Origin: Diabrotica undecimpunctata
Taxonomy: Eukaryota; Arthropoda; Insecta; Coleoptera; Chrysomelidae
Length of the DNA stretch: 64,000 bases
NCBI RefSeq assembly: GCF_040954645.1
Contig: NC_092807.1
Coordinates: forward strand, 930,001-994,000
Direction of reading: 5' to 3'
The position numbers and the translations under genes are program-made. Below the pieces are notes generated by a model. That model did not search any database, was not told where the DNA came from, and saw only the letters and a program-made list of their open reading frames with translations. Shown piece by piece: positions 9,428-21,114 of this stretch. Every line of letters begins with the position of its first letter. Positions within the stretch are counted from its first letter, which is position 1.

Positions 9428-10488
9428 CTATCGAGACTAGTATTTTCCGTGCATATTCCAGAATCATCGGGTGATTCCAGATCTTCTACGGTATTCTTTT
9501 TGGTTTCATCCTTTCCGGGAATAGCATCCTGAGTGGTCAAAATGGACGAGAGGGTAGCAGCTGCCACGGAAATGATCTCCAAGGAATCGTGGTCCGGGGG
9601 AGAATCGAGCCTACTGATTGATGTGTGAGAATTTGTGTTCGCTGCGATTATGGTATTGTGAAGAACGTTTGTAGGGATGAGGTATCCAGATGTAGAAGGT
9701 AACCCGTCGTCTACGATGTCGTGCTCGGCAAACCAATCCAGAGCAGTCGTCTTTTTGTAAGATGTAGGCTTCTCGCTATCGTTCTTTAAATAATTAGAAA
9801 GCGAATCTTGGCATAATGTGTAGTCGTTATAAAAGGGACTTATGAATTCTAAAAGTTCATTATCAACACCTAAGTCACTAACAGATTTAACATCATTAAT
9901 TTGTTCGTTATCACACAACAATTTTTCTAATCTATACAGTTCTAGTTTGTTTAAAGTGAATAATAACTCCCGAATTTTGTGTAACAGTGTCCTAAACGGC
10001 CTAAACATTTCACTCATATCTTCTATGGGTCTGTCTATGCAAAGAGGCCCGTTCGGGAATATCAACAGCCCACTGACTATTGCTAAACGGGGAATGGTGA
10101 ACATTAAAGCAGGATCACAGTCGTCTATCATGTCTTGCGTCAACAGTTTCATCTTGAGCGCCCTCTGCAACGTCTCCGAAAACAACACGCCTATGAGTTC
10201 CTGCAGCTCGTACTCCTGCATGGACTTAACAGGAACCATGGCGCTGACGTAGGCTAGCTCGAACTCGGCGAACAATCTGTCGAATATCTTCAAGCTTTCC
10301 AACAACATCTCCGTGTCCTGCTCGTTGGAGTCGAGTTTAATTGGTCCGTTGGGGGTGTTGTTGCGCAGGCACGTGGCGCGCAACAGATTGCGCACGTTTT
10401 CTAGGCTCTTGGTGACGGCTTTAGCCAGCGGGCGCATGGCGCAGCTTTCTTGTTCTCGGTTCATTATGGAAGAACCCGCTGCCAAGCA
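9428..10488 (-). CDS. Lst2: Lst2 coding exon 3 (main conserved region)
   Basis: This 1061-nt exon encodes most of the conserved N-terminal half. The acceptor TTTTAG ends at 10489 and the donor GTAAGA begins at 9427. It enters in phase 0 after Ala-Asp of exon 2 (family wording LWFGA-x-CLAAGSS) and leaves two bases of an Arg codon for exon 4. About the first 220 residues are strongly Lst2-like, with landmarks [74 protein letters not shown] and LEKLLC. The rest is hydrophilic and variable, ending in a Ser/Asp-rich stretch ([12 protein letters not shown]). Lst2 is known as a negative regulator of EGFR signalling that acts on endosomal receptor sorting. No frameshift or internal stop is present, so the gene looks functional here. 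Confidence 0.95.
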
Positions 10489-10586
10489 CTAAAACACACA
10501 AAACAAAGTAAATTGATATCCAATAAAAAAAAACATTTAATTTAATTAAAATTGAATGGAAGTGATAGGAAAGTGGGACTAACTGG

Positions 10587-11498
10587 ATGGAAAAGCAGCA
10601 TTCTAGTACCTGTGTAAAAAACCAATTACAGAACCATAAAACGAATTGGCCACATAAGGGAGGAATCTATCTATACAAACATCTATATCTACAAACCCAA
10701 ACCATTCCTAGCAATAATAATAATAATAACGTCACTAACTCCAACAAATCCTATATATCCTTACCATACATTAATGCAATTTCTGAACAACTGTCAAAAA
10801 TGTTTGCAAAGTATAATATTAATATTGGACATAAATCATCAAAAACATCTGGAAAATATTTTTCAAAATTTAAACCTAAAGTTAATAAAGACCATCAATC
10901 ACACGTTATTTATAAAATAAATTGTAAAGACAGCAATTCAACATATATTGGACAAACACACCAATACCTACGTAGAAGAATTGTTGTACAAAAACATAGT
11001 GTACAAACCAAGGCATAAAAACACAACAGACCTGGCCAAACATTCTCTAGAAAATAGCCATTCTTTTGATTTTGAAAATGTACAGATTTTGGAAAAGGAA
11101 CAAAATTTCAACAAAAGATGCATATTGGAGATGATTCACATAAAAAAAGATCCAAATTCCATCAATAATAAGACTGACATCAAAGATCTTTCCAATATGT
11201 ATCATAATTTAATAAATTGAGCTGTTTTCTTAAATGCACTACGGCAGATATTTAAGATACGACCCTGAATCACTCCTATTTTAAGATATCTGCCAGATGT
11301 CATCTGTCAATGTCAGATACCAATTTTTAATCCATGTTAAACTTTTTAAAAAAGTGTAAACATGAAATTTAATTATAAAATGTAATGTTTAAAGTTTAAT
11401 ATAGTGCTTATTGAAAATGGCAAATTTGCCGAAACGTTTAAGCAAAATTTAAATAGTTTTATTTACATCAGACCGACAAACCCAGGAAATAAAAAAGT

Positions 11499-11500
<2 letters not shown>
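10587..11500 (+). pseudogene. Penelope-like element, 3' part with GIY-YIG remnant
   Basis: Two overlapping frames (10587-11018 and 10948-11220) form the end of a Penelope-like protein, broken by a frameshift near 10960-10990. The diagnostic part is VIYKINCKDSNSTYIGQT followed by a basic stretch, the GIY-YIG nuclease layout typical of Penelope elements. The downstream half (RCILEMIHIKKDPNSINNKT) fits the nuclease C terminus. After the stop, about 280 bp of AT-rich tail contains a TGCTTATTGAA...GCCGAAACG motif at 11405-11436, resembling the ribozyme-bearing tail of the other Penelope copy at 61.6 kb. The tail ends at a long TA microsatellite. The RT domain itself is absent. Confidence 0.75.

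Positions 11501-11502
<2 letters not shown>

Positions 11503-11566
<64 letters not shown>
11503..11566. repeat. (TA)n microsatellite
   Basis: About 32 uninterrupted TA units lie at the 3' end of the Penelope-like remnant. A second, shorter TA run is at 11668-11683. The track invites slippage, and its exact length may be unreliable. Confidence 0.9.
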
Positions 11567-11571
<5 letters not shown>

Positions 11572-11633
11572 CAATGGTATTCCGGGTTTGACAACATTTA
11601 ACGCGGAGTCAAAACCGGAATACCATTGATATA
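11567..11633. repeat. 26-nt inverted repeat (hairpin) after TA run
   Basis: TATATCAATGGTATTCCGGG at 11567 and its complement ending at 11633 form 26-nt arms with one mismatch around a 15-nt loop. The hairpin sits at the junction between the TA run and AT-rich intron. Confidence 0.8.
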
Positions 11634-11639
11634 ACATAC

Positions 11640-12640
11640 AGCTCCCGCGGAAATATCAAAACTAACATATATATATATATATAATGATTGTGGTATAGGT
11701 TGAGGTAAAAAAAGTAAATGTTGTTAACAAATTGCGACTGAATTCCAGAATTAATAATACAGCAGAAAATTTTTTGTTGATTACTAACATTTTTCATCAA
11801 TCGATCGAAGAAAAACGTATGAATCACGCCAATAACATAAAATCGTTCCCATATATTAAATGATTAATAAAAGTATACACATTCGATCAAAGGATAGTTT
11901 TGTTTTGGTAAAATATTCGATAGTTTTGTAAACATTAATGATAAACGTATGCAACATTCTCAGTATCAGTAGAACAAAAAGCCTCGAAACGAAAATTTAT
12001 GTAGATATCGACTAATTTTGTTATTAAAATAATATTTTTAGTTTGTTAACTTCAAATTTTGCTTGATAAAATCGATAAATATAGCAGGAATTAATCAATC
12101 AAATTATGTTGTGTAACTAATACAAATAATGTTGTGTTAGTTTTAGGATTGATCAGTTTTTCTACTTGGTTATTGATAAATATTATATTATTGATAAATA
12201 TAAATAAAAAAAGCCCCTCATATAATGTTGGGATTAAGGCTTTGATTTAAAAACAGCAAAAAGTGCTATGACACATTTTGAAATCGAGTATGTCCCCAGT
12301 CAATGAAAAAAAAAGCAAAAAAAGAAAAAAAAAATATACAGTTATTTTAATTTCTAAAGGTTCTAAAATGTATATGAGGAGTAGCTGGTGAAAAATCCAT
12401 GAAGATATACAGCTGATTTCGTTTTTTTTAAACAATCTTAAAAAGTGAAAAACATAGTTTTTTTGTCTATGAAAAGTTTATTATACATTCTAGAGAAAAA
12501 TGTTTCAAATAAAAGTTGTATATAGACCATAAAATTTTTTTTATTTCGAGAGTTTCCAAAATAAAATACATAAACAACTGACCGAGATAATGATAAAAAA
12601 CATAAGTTTATTTAAAATCTTTTATAAAAGATATATAATT
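11640..12640. other. AT-rich intron, no gene; one dispersed repeat
   Basis: No open frame of note is present. The part at about 12330-12435 is a diverged reverse-complement copy of 60495-60600, sharing the phrases AAATCAGCTGTA, CTTCA and TTTTAGAACCT. The rest is simple AT-rich sequence. Confidence 0.5.
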
Positions 12641-12644
12641 TAAC

Positions 12645-12780
12645 ACCCTTCCGGGTTACATCACAGAATGTTTTCGGACTAAAAAGCCTATCGTCAGTGT
12701 TTTGTTACGCGGCAATCGCATAGCAATTTCTCTTTGCGACTTTTGACTGCGTTTCACACGACATTTTGCTCCACAAATTA
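12645..12780 (-). other. Penelope-like terminal fragment with hammerhead-like motif
   Basis: On the minus strand the order is CTGACGA (12697-12691), a short stem GGCU/AGUC with a U-rich loop, then GAAAAC (12675-12670), then CCCGGAAGGGTGTTAA. This is the CUGANGA-stem-GAAA layout of hammerhead ribozymes and resembles the motif at 61.6 kb. No ORF is attached. The assignment to a Penelope-like tail is inference. Confidence 0.4.
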
Positions 12781-12785
12781 AATTA

Positions 12786-13790
12786 CTATGGAACCAGAGG
12801 TATCCCTCTTAAGATTATAACTTCGTATCTATGTTGCAGACACCAGGCCTAATGTCTAAAGGTCATCTCTCCGATTTTCTATACGTAAAACATGGGAGTC
12901 CCACAAGGTTCAGTCTTAGGACCTCTTTTGTTTATTATTTATGTCAACGATTTGCCTAAATTCATATCTCAGTACAAATCCATACAAATCGTAGATGATA
13001 CGACATACGTTAAATACGACAGGGAAAATAATGATGATTTAAAAATTTCTTATGAGGAAGTTTCTATTAAATCTAGCACATGATTTGCTGCAAACAAACT
13101 AAAACTTAACTCTGATAAAACGCAAAATTTGATTACATCTGCAAGTAATTTACACAATGATCCTGATAACAAAGAGACTATTAAACTATTGGGAATACCC
13201 ATAGATAATCGACTGAACTGATCGGCTCATATCTCACAACTAAGGAAAAATATATCAAGTTCATTATTTGTTATTCGCCAAATAGCAAGGGTTGTCAACT
13301 TTGAAACATTAAAAATTACCTATTTTTCTTTATTCCACTCTCACCTAAACTATGGTTTAATCATATGAGGCAATTCAACAAATGCACTTCAAATTCTTAG
13401 AATGCAAAAGAAAGCTTCAGGATTTTAGCAGGGGTTAGTTATCTAGAACACTGCCGACCTTTCTTTATCAAATTCAAAATTATGCCGCTACTTATTCTGA
13501 CGATATTTCAAGTTCTGACTGAAATTCACAGAAAACGGGCCCATTTAATGAAACAGTCTGATGTTCTCGTTCACAATACGCGAAACTGTCACTAGTTAGA
13601 ACAAATTGCTGTATATTGAGTCTTTCCGATAAAAATTGCCTTAATCATAACTATTACAATATTTTACCAAAAAGTATTAAACAGCTAAGCTGCAATACCT
13701 AATTTCGAAAACGTTATAAAAAAATCTTCTGAAACATTGTTTGTACTGCTCAGAAGAATATACAGATTGAACGAATTTAAAATGGAACAT
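12786..13790 (+). pseudogene. Jockey-like LINE RT remnant
   Basis: The plus-strand translation shows [32 protein letters not shown], then [11 protein letters not shown] (the YADD box as IVDD), ANKLKLNSDKTQNL, LGIPIDNRLN and SHLNYGLII. It carries several in-frame stops and shifts. It is the palm and thumb part of a Jockey-type reverse transcriptase, 5'-truncated and long dead. A 34-bp piece of its end (13761-13794) recurs inverted at 16493-16526, beyond the palindrome. Confidence 0.8.
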
Positions 13791-13929
13791 ACAATTTAAT
13801 ATATGTCTGTTTGAACTGCATTTGAAATAGTGGACCAATATAAATCTTGGACAAAAATAAATCCATACCCGGTGATAGACATTGTATAAAATTTCGTTCA
13901 ACTATCTGTCTCCTTTAAAGGAAAGAGGA

Positions 13930-16282
13930 GCTTGCCTAATAGTCGGAGAGATAGAGCCGAAATTTTGAACTGATCAGTAATATGACATTTCTCTATTGGA
14001 ATATATTCATTGTAACATGGGTTAAGACTTTGCCTTACAGGCGGACGCCCCTCATGGTACAGGGGGTGGCTATACAGGGATGAAGTTGTAATTTTTTTCG
14101 GAAAAATTAACGATCGATAATATGGCTGAAAATTTGCCCAGAGTAAGATCTTGGTATAACTAGACGAAATCCCAAAAGGCGGACGCGAGAATGGATACAT
14201 AAGGGGTGGCGGACAGGGGTGAAATTGCAATTTTTTGGGGAAAAATTAACGATAAGTAATATGTCCGCCATTTTCATGGCTCATTATTTAGCCCCTTAAA
14301 ACTCTAAATCCAAAAGGGTCAAATGTACCACCTGCCTGCGCATTTTAGGTCTCGGTAACAATTTTCAAACTGATTTTATTATGATATTATTATACCGATT
14401 GATTTGAAAATTTGTATACTAACTTCTGTTACTATTCTGAAAAGCGTCAAGTAGAGTTTTCCTCAAAATTTTCCAAAAAAATTTCCGTAAATAAAAATTT
14501 TCGTAATTTTTTGAGGCAAAATCTAATTCGTAGAATCCTTTCGATTTTCTGTCAGTTATACCATGATTTTTTTCCAAAAATTTTCAAACGATTTTTCCGA
14601 TAAGAAAAAAAAAATTAGAAAAACTTTTCTAAAACATTTGATAAAACTATTTTGTAGTTTTAAAATGATATTATGATAATGTTTTTTTTTTCAAACTAAA
14701 GTCATATTTACTTTACAAATCACATTTTTTTCTAAAATATAAATATTTTACGAATTAATTTTTAATTGAATAAATGTTTGATATTTGATATTTTATTAAA
14801 TTAAAGTAATTTTATAATGATAACTATTAAATATTTTTGGTATAACAAATAGTAATTTTACTTATTTTTTATTACAATAAAAAGGTTTTTAAATTTATAT
14901 TGCATAAATAATAGTTGTTCAGATACCTCAGATGCCAGAATCAGTTCGAGAAGTAGTGATTGAAAATGAAGCAGATAATGAATGTGATATTATTGAGAGT
15001 GAAAGTGACAAAGATGATGAATGTGATGACATTAATGAGAGTAAGAAAAATGACGAAATTTAAAAAAAAAATTAGAAAAACTTTAAAAATTTCGTCATTT
15101 TTCTTACTCTCATTAATGTCATCACATTCATCATCTTTGTCACTTTCACTCTCAATAATATCACATTCATTATCTGCTTCATTTTCAATCACTACTTCTC
15201 GAACTGATTCTGGCATCTGAGGTATCTGAACAACTATTATTTATGCAATATAAATTTAAAAACCTTTTTATTGTAATAAAAAATAAGTAAAATTACTATT
15301 TGTTATACCAAAAATATTTAATAGTTATCATTATAAAATTACTTTAATTTAATAAAATATCAAATATCAAACATTTATTCAATTAAAAATTAATTCGTAA
15401 AATATTTATATTTAAGAAAAAAATGTGATTTGTAAAGTAAATATGACTTTAGTTTAAAAAAAAACATTATCATAATATCATTTTAAAACTACAAAATATT
15501 CTATAAAAGATTCAGACGATGACGTAGAGTTTAATCAAATGTTTTAGAAAGGTTTTTCTAAATTTTTTTTTCTTATCGGAAAAATCGTTTGAATATTTTT
15601 GGAAAAAAATCATGGTATAACTTACAGAAAATCGAAAGGATTCTACAAATTAGATTTTACCTCAAAAAATTACGAAAATTTTCATTTACGGAAATGTTTT
15701 TGGAAAATTTTGAGGAAAACTCTACTTGACGCTTCTCAGAATAGTAACAGAAGTGAGCATACAAATTTTCAAATCAATCGGTATAAAAATATCATAATAA
15801 AATCAGTTTGAAAATTGTTACCGAGACCTAAAATGCGCAGGCAAGTGGTACATTTGACCCCGTTTTATGGCTCTCTGTACCAACCCAACTGTCCGCCCTT
15901 TTGGATTTAGAGTTTTAAGGGGCTAAATAATGAGCCATGAAAATGGCGGACATATTACTTATCGTTAATTTTTCCCCAAAAAATTGCAATTTCACCCCTG
16001 TTCGCCACCCCTTATGTATCCACTCTCGCGTCCGCCCTTTGTGATTTCGTCTAGTTATACGAAGATCTTACTCTGGGCAAATTTTCAGCCATATTATGGA
16101 TCGTTCATTTTTCCGAAAAAAATGACAACTTCATCCCTGTATAGCCACCCCCTGTACCACGAGGGGCGTCCGCCTGTAAGGCAAAGTTTTAACCCAGTTA
16201 CAATGAATATATTCCAATAGAGAAATGTCATATTACTGATCAGTTCAAAATTTCGGCTCTATCTCTTGGACTATAAGGAAGC
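13930..16282. repeat. 2.35-kb imperfect palindrome (fold-back element)
   Basis: The left arm 13930-15062 and right arm 15087-16282 are inverted copies around a spacer of about 24 nt. Differences include scattered substitutions, a segment of about 31 nt present only in the right arm (near 15500-15530, reading as an acidic SDDDVEF-like stretch), and one of about 36 nt near 15860-15895. The arms are therefore diverged, which argues against an assembly echo. Ends read GCTTGCCTAATAGTC and GACTATAAGGAAGC. Short mirrored frames near the centre encode an acidic peptide (ECDIIESESDKDDECDDINE), which could derive from a transposase N terminus. No intact transposase and no clear target duplication are seen. 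Confidence 0.85.
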
Positions 16283-16529
16283 GATAAGTGGTTTGACAGC
16301 ATAATAACTGCTTGTGTAGTCTAGTTTTTTCAGTGATTCTAGGCAACCTAGTTGGGTGGAGTTTTGACTTGTTCTTTTAATGAATTCAGAATCCAGCAGC
16401 CCGCTGAAGTATTGGATTTTTATAATATAATTATTTGACAACCTTTTGTTGGCCAACCACCTAGAGCGGAGTTGAGCCGAAATACATTGATTTCGTATGT
16501 TCCGTTTTAAATTCGTTCAATCTGTACGT

Positions 16530-17655
16530 ACAAATAGTCGGTGGCTCGCTGCCCGGAATGCACATTCTAGGACACAAGTCCAAAGTCACGTAAAAATTAA
16601 ATTCAGTCAATCATAGGGAGACAAGCTCTTCGAGCTACCCCTAAAATCAGGTGGCTTTACCACACAAAGTAAAACAGAAGATGTCCCATTATCCAGGACA
16701 TCCAAAATAACGTTCAGTACATAAGCCTCGACATTTGTTGAACAGTGGGTCCCACTGTTCCATTAGAACACACATCATGTCACTAGGAGCTGAAGTTTGT
16801 ACAAAAGTTGTGTGTGTGCGCAGACTTTACACGTTTTATACATTTGATTTTACACAGATCTCACTTTTTATCGTGAATATGCTTATAAAAATAAAATCTA
16901 CAGCGATAAAAAAAAGCAAAGACCTGATTTTATTTTTGTCGAGCAGTGTAGATTAAATTGAAGCCTACTATATTTTTGTATTTAATCACTTCAATATAAT
17001 ACGTACGGTATTCAAACATCTACTAAACAATAACCAGTATTTCTAGATTGTTTTTTTCTTTATTATAGTTTTTTACAGGTCGTTGATACAGAAAAAACTG
17101 GCAGTTCTTCAAAAAATGATTCATGTACTCTACAGGTTATTAACTTTATCTAAAATCGACCGGGTAAATACGTCAACACACAATCGTTGGTTTTATGGTT
17201 GTGCGTTTTTAATATCCACGCGAGAATTATAGGTTTACATTAAATTGATGAATGTACATAGCGCTTAGTCCAAAAACTGGTTAATAACCTCATCAGAACA
17301 GTAGATTTAGTTTCCTTGGAGATAGATAGTAATAGAAATTTATGGTAGACCAATAAAGTTGATAAAAAATAAGATTTTTTTCGTCACAATTGAATAGACG
17401 TATTTGACAATTGAAGTGTATAGTATGAGATACTACAAAAAGACTCTCATCTAGGGATTCATCAATTTTTTAATGAAACTATTTTTAAATAAACAATAAA
17501 AACGTCTAACTCATTATTTTGTTCATAACTTAAAAACAGACAGAAAACCTTTTTCAGAAAAAAAAAGATACAAAAAATGAGATATGCTAAATTAACAACA
17601 AAATCGCTGTATTTGAATATTGTTAATAACTTTTTTATTATTTATTAAAATTTGT
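16530..17655. other. AT-rich intron, no gene recognised
   Basis: No supported coding sequence is present. A short perfect hairpin GAACAGTGG-GTC-CCACTGTTC lies at 16739-16759. The rest is low-complexity AT-rich sequence. Confidence 0.5.
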
Positions 17656-17659
17656 TTAT

Positions 17660-18509
17660 TGGGTCGGAAGCCGCACTGGTAGTTCCCAACTATTTGTTCA
17701 GCATAGGGGATCAATCTTCTGTACAATACGTTGGACAATACTTTATATGCAACGTCAAGTAGGGTGATGCCTCTATAATTATCTCACACCATCATATCTC
17801 CCTTTTTGTGAAGAGGGTGCATTACACTTAATTTCCAGTCCGCGGGCGTTTCTTTCCGTTGCCAGATTTCGGTTACTAATTTATGCATGCGTTTGAAAAG
17901 GGTGTCACCACCATTTTTAAAGAGTTCGGCAGGAAGATTGTCCAAACTGGGGGATTTGTTATTTTTGAGTTTTGAAATGGCTTCTCTAATTTCTTCTTCG
18001 GTGGGGGTGGCTCTTGAGCGTTTTCATCCATATCAGGCAAAGTAATTTCTATTTGGTCTTCTTCACGACTGTCGCTAAGCAGTTCTTCAAAATGATTCGC
18101 CCACCTGTTTAGTATCTGTTCTTTGTCACTAATTATGGAACTTATTCTGGGTTTGAATTCTTTTCTGCAGCTGTTTATCTTCTGGTAGAATTTTCGCGAG
18201 TCTTTTCTATTGTGGTGGTTAACAATCTCGTTTAGAGCGTTTTCGTATGGCTCTAAACGTCCTTTTTTCTTCTCGTCTAAGATTTTCATAGTCTTCCAGG
18301 TTTGATCTCGTTCTGCGCTGCTGAAATCTCTTATGTGCTTCATTTTTCTGTTGGTTAATGGATCTACATGCTTCGTCAAACCAATCTTCGTTTATTTTAG
18401 CCTGGTTAGGTTTTAAAAAGCGTTTAGACGCTGTATGGATAGTTTCCTTGCATTTGGTCCAGTGTTCTTCTATACTTAAATTTTCGTCAATTCTTGCGGA
18501 TTCCGACCC
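17660..18509 (-). pseudogene. RTE-type LINE fragment (linker and RT N terminus)
   Basis: From 18509 down, the minus strand reads [58 protein letters not shown], then KRMHKLVTEIWQRKETPADW, HPLHKKGDMMV and NYRGITLLDVAYKVLSNVLY, ending near NYQCGF. Several frameshifts break it. It lacks both endonuclease and catalytic palm. It abuts, in inverted orientation, another LINE fragment beginning at about 18510. Confidence 0.8.
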
Positions 18510-18840
18510 AATAAATCAACAACGGATCAAATCTTCACAGTTAGGCAGATTCTTGAGAAAACGCTTGAGTTCGGAGTCGACACCCACCCGATGGATAGGA
18601 CATGTAATTAGGCGAGATGAAGATGCAACGATCAGAAAAATTTTCGACCAAAGAGGACCAGTGGGAAGACGAGCCAGAGGAAGACCAAAACTTAGGTATC
18701 AAGATAACATAGAGGATGATCTAAAATCCATCGGAGTTAAAGCATGGAGAAGAGTTGCCAGAGACAGGGGCGAATGTAAGATTGTTCTGAAGAAGTCTTT
18801 GGCTCATAACGAGCTGTAATGCCACTGATGATGATGAAAA
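18510..18840 (+). pseudogene. RTE-type LINE 3' end
   Basis: The plus-strand frame reads [40 protein letters not shown] and VKAWRRVARDR, followed by a stop and a GATGATGATGAA tail near 18825-18838. This is the C-terminal RTE signature. It is a 5'-truncated copy, arranged head-to-head with the fragment at 17660-18509. Such a junction can arise by twin priming or by independent insertions. Confidence 0.8.
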
Positions 18841-19254
18841 TGTGTTTAAATGTACCTGAACTTGAGGGTATTATGGTGTTTGAATTGTGTGCTAAAGATT
18901 GATCATATCGATTGAATAGTTTTTGCAAAATTTAATTTGTTTATAAGATTTTTGCAAAATTAGCTCATTTCTAATGTTGGTCCAGGTAATTTAACTAAAT
19001 AGATCTCAATAATCCAGGGCTCATTTTCTTTGTTAAGATGTATACTAATAACGTATGGAAAAAAAGTTACAATAACTTCCATATTATTTAGTTCAAATAA
19101 AATGGCAAAAATATTTAGAAAGCTGGTTAAAAAATACAACTTTTAGAAGTCAAATCTCGGACAGAAGATTGTTTGAAGGAGATATGACGGATCTCTTTAG
19201 CAAGCTTTGTTTATGACTTCACACTTCAATTTTTTATCTTCTATAATATGTATT
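18841..19254. other. Intron sequence, nothing recognised
   Basis: AT-rich sequence between two LINE copies. No coding, repeat or RNA signal was detected. Confidence 0.5.
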
Positions 19255-21114
19255 AAATTCGACTCTCACCTCCACACTGGTGTCCCCTGTAAACCGAACA
19301 ACCTAACTGGAGATCCGGTATCCAACCCGGGTGGAAAGTTGGGTCGGGAACTGACGAGAGCGGCTGAAATGGCCTCTGAAAAGGGGGTTTGGCATTGGGT
19401 TAACTACCCAACCCTGTAAAAAACCTTTTGTTATGAGAGCTACAAAGAAAGAAACCGGACTGTCTAACTTACGACGAACTCCTAACAAACGAAATAAGGA
19501 TAATGATTTAAAAATTTGCACCTGGAACGTAAGCCTTTATCAGCCTGGAACGTAAGAGCAAACATCTAAATATAAACGATATTGGAGGAGGTTACAACAT
19601 AGACAATCAACAAAATCTACAACGTTAACTACACAGTGAAGACCCAACAAGAGAAGTCAACAAATGCCATCCTAAAACTCAAAGACAATAAAGCCCCAGG
19701 AATCGATGAAATCTGTTCGGAAATTTATAAAAAGAAAAGATGATAATATAGTACTTATATGGCAGAATGAATTGGTACCAGAAGAGTGGCCAAAGGGAAT
19801 ACTATGTCCGTTGTATAAAAAGGGTGATCAACTGGAGTGTAAGAACTACAGAGGCACTACTCTGTTAGCATCTGCGTATAAAATCTTCAGCAATGTATTG
19901 TTTGAAAGACTTAAACATTTTACAAAGGATGTTGTTGGTCAATATCAATGCGGATTTACTGCTGGAAAGTCAATTACACATCAAATTCAAGCACATAGGC
20001 AAATTCCAGAAAAATCACTAGAATATAACATAGATACACACCATCTCTTCGTCGACTTCAAAGCAGCCTATGACAGTGTGAAAAGTACTGCATTATATAA
20101 TGCAATGATAGACTTTGGCACCCCACCGTTGACTCAAGTAACAATGCAAAACGTACATAAGCTCATGCGTTAAAATTGAAGGAGAAAACTCTACGTTCTT
20201 TGTCATTACTAATGGTCTAGGACAGGGGGAAGCGCTGGCTTGTCTCCCCTTTAATATTGCCTTAGAAAAGGCAACCAGACAATTAAATATTAGAATGAAT
20301 GGAACTATTTTTAATAGATCGACGCAAATTCTCGCATTTGCTGACGATATAGTTGTAGTGGGCAGAAGTATGAGAGACATGGTGCAGTGTTTTACAAGGC
20401 TTGCGGACGCGGCAAGTGAATTAGGACTAGGTTTCTAAAAACCCCCGAAATATCCGACAGATAATTCAAATTAACAACTATATCTTTGAGCAAGTCAAAG
20501 AATTCACATATCTTGGATCGCTAGTAAACGCAACAAAAACGACAAGCGGCGAAATAAAAAGACGCATAGCAATAGTAAACAGAACTGTTCACGGTCTCCA
20601 GAAACATTGAAAAAATAAAAATATAAAACGTGCAGTAAAGCTCAATATATACAAGACCTTAATAAGACCGGTTTTGATATATGGGCTGAAACGTGGGCCT
20701 TATCTCAAAATGATGAAAGACTTCTTGGTATTTGTGAGAGAAAAATTCTTAGAAAGATTTTTGGTGCCGTAAACGAAAATGGGCTATGGCATCGAAGATA
20801 CAACTTTGAACTATATCAGTTATACACCGATCCAGTGAAATTCGTTAAAGTGCACAGACTTAGATGGGTTGGACACATTGATAGGATGGCAGATCGCGAA
20901 TACACGAAGATATTAACATTTCCAAAACTAGAGGGCACAATAAGTAGAGGACGACCACGAAGGAGATGGATTGATGATGTGGAAGAAGACCTGTAGATTC
21001 TAAGGGTCAGAAGATGGATGGAAGTTGCCAGGAATCGACAGGAGTGGCGACTTCTTTGTGAGCAGGCCAAGATCCACAACGGATTGTCGAACCACTTATG
21101 ATGATGATGAATAT
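19255..21114 (+). pseudogene. RTE-type LINE, internally deleted
   Basis: A GC-richer 5' segment (19255-19440) leads to NDLKICTWNV, the start of an endonuclease domain. The sequence then jumps near 19560-19620 to the RT linker, so most of the endonuclease is deleted. RT blocks are DNKAPGIDEICSEI, YKKGDQLECKNYRGTTLL, GQYQCGFTAGKSITHQI, LFVDFKAAYDSVK, GLGQGEALACLPFNIALE and ILAFADDIVVVG, with frameshifts near 19705, 20165 and 20440 and several stops. The C terminus (LRWVGHIDRM, GRPRRRWIDDVEEDL) and a GATGATGATGAA tail at 21100-21112 are kept. Best run: 155 codons at 19706-20173. Confidence 0.85.

Noticed and set aside
9842..10252. 136-codon plus-strand frame
   Set aside because: It is antisense to Lst2 exon 3; its Ser/Asn-rich composition is that of an antisense shadow.
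11404..11601. 65-codon plus-strand frame
   Set aside because: It runs through the TA tract and the non-coding Penelope-like tail.
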